This document shows positions 60,225-64,000 of a stretch of 64,000 nt of DNA, one piece after another. How positions within the stretch are numbered: the first letter of the stretch is position 1; each line of letters starts with the position of its first letter. The translations under genes were made by a program, and so were the position numbers. The notes under the pieces were generated by a model. That model did no database searches and was not told the origin of the DNA. It saw only the letters and a program-made list of their open reading frames with translations. The DNA lies in assembly GCA_028689025.1 (NCBI GenBank), contig JAQTXA010000005.1:62001-126000 (forward strand), read 5' to 3'. The stretch is from Aliarcobacter sp. GTDB taxonomy: Bacteria > Campylobacterota > Campylobacteria > Campylobacterales > Arcobacteraceae.

Positions 60225-60292
60225 GAAACGAACATACTATTTTTAAGAAACGAACATTTTAAAAAGAGAAACGAACATTGAGAAACGAACAT
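60225..60292. repeat. Four GAAACGAACAT sites, probable transposase-binding end of the Mu-like phage
   Basis: GAAACGAACAT occurs at 60225-60235, 60247-60257, 60268-60278 and 60282-60292 (spacings 22, 21 and 14 bp). About two helical turns apart, they resemble MuA end sites, where several copies of a GAAACG-type core lie near each phage terminus. No copy is found elsewhere in the window. Confidence 0.72.
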
Positions 60293-60309
60293 TTCACCGT
60301 TTAAAATTT

Positions 60310-60963
60310 TTATCGACAAAGTGACTCGCACGGAGTACCGTCTTTGTCTTTGTCAAGAGCAGACACGCCACACTCCTCAAGATAAAATCTCGCCTCGGCA
60401 CATGTTGTCATTTGCTTACATGTACGCTTTGAGCCACACTCTTTTTTTGATGAGGTCTTTTGAGCTGTCGGCTTTGAGTCTTGTTTGGCTGATTTTTTGC
60501 CTTTGCGGTACTCCCACGGAGGTGTCGTCTCCGACATACTCCATAAACCCTCTTTTGACGCTTTTGCCTCTGCCTCTGCTTTGAAGTATCGCTGGTCTGA
60601 TGCGTACTGACGATAAACCCATGCTAAGCCCTCTTTGACTTGCTGAAGATTTGCCTCGGTTCCCTCACAATATACAATCGCAACGCTTCTTTGGTATCTG
60701 TCTGTCGTTTCGACTTTGGCTTTGGCTTCTTTGCCGTAGCACATTCGGGAGAGGCTTTGTTTTGATGCACTGCCAAAGTCTTGAGTGCTTTCGGGTGCGT
60801 CTATCTGAGCGAGACGGATTTTGTGTTGTGTCTTTGAGCTGTCGAGAATGGTGAGCGTGTCGCCGTCGTGAACTCCGACAACCTTGCCGGTGATGTCTGC
60901 TCCATATAAAGATGAAAGAAGAGCTACGAAAAGCAGTGTTTTAGAAAGGACGGAATTTTGCAC
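60310..60963 (-). CDS. Secreted thermonuclease (SNase family) with excalibur domain
   Basis: 217 residues with a signal peptide (LSKTLLFVALLSSLYG). SNase core: VVGVHDGDTLTIL, IRLAQIDAPES and TTDRYQRSVA supply the metal-binding Asp and catalytic Arg residues. A linker rich in Lys and Ser leads to a C-terminal excalibur motif (DKDKDGTPCESLC) that binds calcium. The start overlaps the repressor's end by 23 bp, so it is co-expressed in the lysogen. Degrades extracellular or incoming DNA. Mu-like prophages of Campylobacter carry a different nuclease (Dns) that blocks natural transformation. Confidence 0.9.
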   Translation of the reverse strand: MQNSVLSKTLLFVALLSSLYGADITGKVVGVHDGDTLTILDSSKTQHKIRLAQIDAPESTQDFGSASKQSLSRMCYGKEAKAKVETTDRYQRSVAIVYCEGTEANLQQVKEGLAWVYRQYASDQRYFKAEAEAKASKEGLWSMSETTPPWEYRKGKKSAKQDSKPTAQKTSSKKECGSKRTCKQMTTCAEARFYLEECGVSALDKDKDGTPCESLCR

Positions 60964-61606
60964 GGACGACTCCTATTATATTAATGTATTGAAGCTCATC
61001 ATCTTTGAGCATGATGTCTTCGTAGCTTTTGTTTGTTGAGATGAGCTTGACCCATTTTTGGAACGGGTCACGGAGGAGTCTTTTGACATAGACTTCGCCG
61101 TTGACATTTGCGATCACTATCTCATTATTTCTTGCTTCATCGGTACGCTCGACGATGACATACTCTCCGTTTGATATGAACGGCTCCATGCTGTCGCCTT
61201 GGACTCCTATGATGTCAAGATTTTTAAAGACCTTGAGTCCGAGGATATTTGAGAGGAATGAGCGGCTTATCTCAAGCGGCTCCGGTAGCTCATCGCCATT
61301 GATGTAACCATAGCCAGCGGCAGCAGTAGTATCGTGGTAAAAGTTTATTGTAACGATGTCGCTACTGTAGCTTTTAATCATATTTTTATGCTCATTTACA
61401 TCAGGCTCTTTGCCCGTCAATAGATATTCAAGAGAGATACCTTCATTTTTTGAAAGTAAGTCAAGTCTCTTTGTTGGTATGTTGTCTCTATTCTTCCAAG
61501 TGTCGAGCGTGCCGTATGGTATGCCCCACTTCTCGCATAGTTCCTTATCCGTAAAAACGCCAAAATGCTTTCTTATCCTCTCAAGGATACTTTCAATTCT
61601 TTTCAT
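60941..61606 (-). CDS. CI-like repressor of the Mu-like phage (HTH plus S24 peptidase)
   Basis: 221 residues. N-terminal HTH of the phage_CI type (VFTDKELCEKWGIPYGTLDTWKNRDNIP), then an autoprotease domain with an Ala-Gly cleavage site (TTAAAGYGYI), catalytic Ser in QGDSMEPF and Lys in VYVKRLL. Controls the lytic genes to the right. Mu itself has a non-cleavable repressor, so this is a LexA-like variant that may respond to DNA damage. Confidence 0.88.
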   Translation of the reverse strand: MKRIESILERIRKHFGVFTDKELCEKWGIPYGTLDTWKNRDNIPTKRLDLLSKNEGISLEYLLTGKEPDVNEHKNMIKSYSSDIVTINFYHDTTAAAGYGYINGDELPEPLEISRSFLSNILGLKVFKNLDIIGVQGDSMEPFISNGEYVIVERTDEARNNEIVIANVNGEVYVKRLLRDPFQKWVKLISTNKSYEDIMLKDDELQYINIIGVVRAKFRPF

Positions 61607-61651
61607 TTTCCCTCCAAACTACTTGACAATACTTTCAAAACACATTATAAT
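61587..61651 (+). promoter_or_regulatory. Early promoter and operators of the Mu-like phage
   Basis: TTGACA (61623-61628), 17 bp, TATAAT (61646-61651): a full consensus promoter facing right. ATACTTTCAA overlaps it (61629-61638) and recurs at 61587-61596 and 61777-61786, so these are probably repressor or Ner operators. Confidence 0.72.
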
Positions 61652-61952
61652 TACTGCAATATATGAGGCAATTATATCAGAAATGACAGTAATTTCCTCT
61701 AAATATTGTGTTTTTTTACAATCTGCGGTGTGCTTATGCTTAAAACTACGACCAGCACCGCCATTTTTGAATGTAAATACTTTCAAAAATGATGTCAAAA
61801 GATTAGGACTGGGGATAGAGTGCCTAATTGCCGATGCCCACACTAAAGCCGCTCCTTTATGGGCAGCTTCACTGTGGACATCTGTTTGCTCCAAAACCTC
61901 CATTTGTGGGCGGTTTTGGTGTGAATAAAACACACACGAAAGGATAAGAGAG
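61652..61952 (+). other. Long early leader between promoter and Ner-like gene
   Basis: About 300 bp without a convincing gene (open frames here on either strand lack ribosome sites and have unlikely composition). It contains the third ATACTTTCAA operator (61777) and a hairpin CCAAAAC / GTTTTGG (about 61889-61919) before the GGATAAGAGAG ribosome site. May hold an attenuator or antisense RNA. Confidence 0.45.
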
Positions 61953-62231
61953 ATGAAAGAAATGCCGGACATGAGACAGTATTTTATTGATAACTGCATC
62001 AATTTTGCGGCTTTTGCACGAAAACACGAACTCGACGAAACGATACTCTCAAAAGTGCTCAGCGGAAAGCTGAAAGGTGAGAGAGACCGTGGAGGCGAAG
62101 ACGGACGAACTGCAAAAGTAGTCAAGGTTCTTTGGGAACTTGGGATTTGGAAAGGCGAGAAGCCGAAAATATTACAAAAAATCGAAAATGACGAGCGGGG
62201 GGGGGTAACACCTCTAACGCACTCTAACTAA
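61953..62231 (+). CDS. Ner-like early regulator with C-terminal poly-G tract
   Basis: 92 residues. MRQYFIDNCINFAAFARKHELDETILSKVLSGKLKGERDR has a Cro/Ner-like HTH pattern (FARKHELDETILSKVLSGK). Lies first in the early operon, 13 bp before the transposase gene. Nine consecutive G near the 3' end encode Gly-Gly within the last residues; slippage there changes only the C-terminal tail and the place of the stop codon relative to the transposase start. Confidence 0.7.
   Translation: MKEMPDMRQYFIDNCINFAAFARKHELDETILSKVLSGKLKGERDRGGEDGRTAKVVKVLWELGIWKGEKPKILQKIENDERGGVTPLTHSN
62197..62205 (+). repeat. Homopolymeric G9 tract, possible phase-variation site
   Basis: Nine G in a row 40 bp before the transposase ATG. 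Poly-G tracts of this length are classical slippage sites in Campylobacterota. Confidence 0.7.
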
Positions 62232-62244
62232 AGGAGCGTTGCCC

Positions 62245-64000
62245 ATGTATGTAGAAACGAAAATCGCATCGGTAGTGTATGGAGTAACTGAGAGGGCTTT
62301 GCAAAATGCCGTCAAAAGAGACTCCGACAAATACAACTATCGCTACATCGACGGTGTGGGCAGAGGCGGCAAAAAACTACTTATTAAAGTTGACGAGGTC
62401 GAGCTTGCAGTCGCAATCGACAAAGGCGAACTTGAGGAGTCAATCACTATTTATGAAGAGCTGCCCGAGGGCGGTCTTGGAGAGGTAGCTTGGAATGACT
62501 TTAACGGCGAACCAAAAGAGATAAGCGTCAAGGAAGAGCCGGAGATAAAAACGGCAAAACCTAAAGCAGACAAAGAGGTCAAATACTTTGAGCTTGACGA
62601 AGAGCAAAAGCGAGAGGCTACTGAGCGTCTGCGAATACTCAAAGACTGGGATGAGTACAGAAAAGAGGGAGTGGCGACCTCGAAATTTTGCGATAACAAA
62701 AACCGCTTCGATCCTACACTAAAGCTAAGCGAGCAAAAGCTGTATCGCTGGCAGAGAGACTATAAAGAAAAAGGGATTGTCGGCTTGGCTGATATGAGAG
62801 GCAAGGCAAGAGCGGGTAAGACAACGCTCAAGCCTTGGATGCAAGACTTTGTGTTAGCACAATTCAGAGCCTTTGGAGCCGGAGGTATCAACTATCTCCA
62901 GTTATGGGATGCGTTGCATGAGGAGGCAGCTCGCAAAGGCGAGTGCGATTATATCAAGTTCATCAAAAAAGAGCAAAAGCCTCTTTGCGACTACGGCACC
63001 ATCAAACGCTTTATTGACAACTACTATAAAAACAATCGGCTTGAGTATGTGATGGTCACGCTGGGCGAAGACAAAGCGAAAAGCTACTTGCAACCTGCAA
63101 TGGGCAATCAAAAAGAGCTCATCATCAGACGCAATCAGTGCTGGCAAGTTGACTCATCGCCTCTTGACGCAATGGTACGAGATGGAGATAACGGGACTGC
63201 CTTTAGACCAAACATCCTCTCAATCGTGGATGTGTTCAGCGGTCGAAGCGTGATGAGCTTAGAGCGAACATCAAACGCTCTCTCACTTGTCCGCTTGCTA
63301 TGGAAAGCGTTGGAGAAATTTGGAAAGCCTGAGTACATCAAAGGTGACAACGGAAAAGACTATCTATCCAAACAGTTTCAAGAGCTGCTGAGCGGTCTTG
63401 GTATCGACTACGACAGAGCGATTGCTTATGCCGGTGATGAGAAAGGATTTGTTGAGAGACACTTCCGAACGGTTCAGCATAGCGGTATCAGCTTTACACC
63501 AGGATACATCGGAAACAGCTTGGCAAAGCGTGAGATGATAGAGCAGAGAACGCCAAAGCGAGACCGAAAAGCAAAAGACCAATTTGGGAATGTGAAAAAG
63601 ACAAACCAGCTGCACCTTTTGACATTCGAGCAAATGAAGATGAGGCTTGACACTGAGGTTGCCAAATGGGACATCATGCGTATCAGACGCAAAAATGAGT
63701 CTCCGATGGATAGATGGAACTCGGACGATACGGCAATCAGAAAAGTCGCTTACGAAGAGTTCATCTTGTATGCGGGTAGAGCCGACATCAGAACGGTCGC
63801 TAAAAAAGGTATCGAATACGAAGCGTTGCGCTTTGTTGGAGACTCACTGCCTCCGGTCGGTACCAAAGTGGTATGCAGAGCAAACATCGACAACGCTCAA
63901 GAGATATTTGTTTTCTCGCTCACTGGAGATTTTATCTGCCGAGCCTACGACAAAGAGATTGCTCTTATGTCAGCAGAGCAGTACAAGGCGGTCAAAAAGG
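62245..64000 (+). CDS. Mu-like DDE transposase (MuA family), cut by window end
   Basis: 585 residues visible, with AAAGGAGCG before ATG 62245. An N-terminal DNA-binding part (MYVETKIASVVYGVTERALQ), an HTH region (SEQKLYRWQRDYKEKGI; LADMRGKARAGKTTLKPW), and the catalytic RNase H fold with Asp303 (CWQVDSSP), Asp368 (KGDNGKDY) and Glu404 (GFVERHF), a D-D-35-E triad. The C-terminal beta-barrel part begins about 530. Catalyses phage integration and replicative transposition. The frame continues past 64000, where the MuB-like ATPase gene is expected next. Confidence 0.93.
   Translation, partial: MYVETKIASVVYGVTERALQNAVKRDSDKYNYRYIDGVGRGGKKLLIKVDEVELAVAIDKGELEESITIYEELPEGGLGEVAWNDFNGEPKEISVKEEPEIKTAKPKADKEVKYFELDEEQKREATERLRILKDWDEYRKEGVATSKFCDNKNRFDPTLKLSEQKLYRWQRDYKEKGIVGLADMRGKARAGKTTLKPWMQDFVLAQFRAFGAGGINYLQLWDALHEEAARKGECDYIKFIKKEQKPLCDYGTIKRFIDNYYKNNRLEYVMVTLGEDKAKSYLQPAMGNQKELIIRRNQCWQVDSSPLDAMVRDGDNGTAFRPNILSIVDVFSGRSVMSLERTSNALSLVRLLWKALEKFGKPEYIKGDNGKDYLSKQFQELLSGLGIDYDRAIAYAGDEKGFVERHFRTVQHSGISFTPGYIGNSLAKREMIEQRTPKRDRKAKDQFGNVKKTNQLHLLTFEQMKMRLDTEVAKWDIMRIRRKNESPMDRWNSDDTAIRKVAYEEFILYAGRADIRTVAKKGIEYEALRFVGDSLPPVGTKVVCRANIDNAQEIFVFSLTGDFICRAYDKEIALMSAEQYKAVKK

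Noticed and set aside
60651..60854. Open frame opposite the thermonuclease
   Set aside because: Antisense shadow of a well-supported gene; the higher GC of this element gives long accidental frames.
61410..62125. Open frames on both strands across the regulatory gap of the Mu-like phage
   Set aside because: They lie antisense to, or overlap, the repressor and Ner-like genes, lack ribosome sites and have unnatural composition (Ser/Pro/Phe-rich).

Overview
The window looks like a chromosome segment of an Arcobacter-type Campylobacterota bacterium. Most of it is very AT-rich, and it carries a Campylobacterota-style porin, branched-chain-type ABC genes and P-protein, with codon use to match. Only the last ~4 kb is clearly richer in GC and belongs to a different phage. 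No rRNA, tRNA or CRISPR array was seen.

1-24.4 kb, aromatic catabolism. The left edge cuts the reductase subunit of a multicomponent phenol hydroxylase. Next come a TauE-like permease, a complete branched-chain-type ABC importer with a Tat-type binding protein, a two-component system, a malate dehydrogenase and a full catechol meta-cleavage operon (ferredoxin, catechol 2,3-dioxygenase, DmpC, DmpE, DmpF, DmpG, DmpH, DmpI, DmpD, plus a GlcG-like protein, a luciferase-family flavoprotein, a PanE-like reductase and two membrane proteins). A porin and an unusual PheA end the block. Six transcription units here have the same direct repeat, GCGATT-N5-GCGATT with an 11-bp period, just upstream of a -10 element and in the same orientation relative to the gene. 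It is probably the binding site of the OmpR-type response regulator encoded inside the cluster, which would make the block one regulon.

24.4-30.9 kb, decayed and defence island. Two broken genes (a remnant and an NYN-domain pseudogene) are followed, on the minus strand, by a prokaryotic viperin homologue, a truncated Cas4/RecB-like DUF2779-type gene, a HEPN-motif protein with an AAA ATPase, and an SbcC remnant. A short 3' gene remnant with its terminator then abuts an integrase, as at a prophage attachment site.

30.9-59.9 kb, prophage with lambda-like heads and P2-like contractile tails. It holds an integrase, small early genes, a dUTPase, a ParA/ParB pair (parA interrupted by an in-frame stop), a CI/Cro switch, a CII-like regulator, a lambda-O-like initiator with four palindromic iterons inside the gene, a second integrase, then head and tail genes. 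The tail module carries a diversity-generating retroelement (DGR): target with VR1, Avd, TR and reverse transcriptase. A second target gene with its own VR lies about 19 kb away in the lysogeny region on the opposite strand, and its promoter region carries the same operator as the CI/Cro switch. Both VRs differ from the TR only at TR adenines.

59.9-64 kb, Mu-like phage. A higher-GC element with repeated end sites, secreted thermonuclease, CI-like repressor, Ner-like regulator (with a 9-G tract) and MuA-type DDE transposase begins directly after the tail-tube gene. The tail chaperone and tape-measure genes are missing there, so this phage has probably inserted into the DGR prophage.
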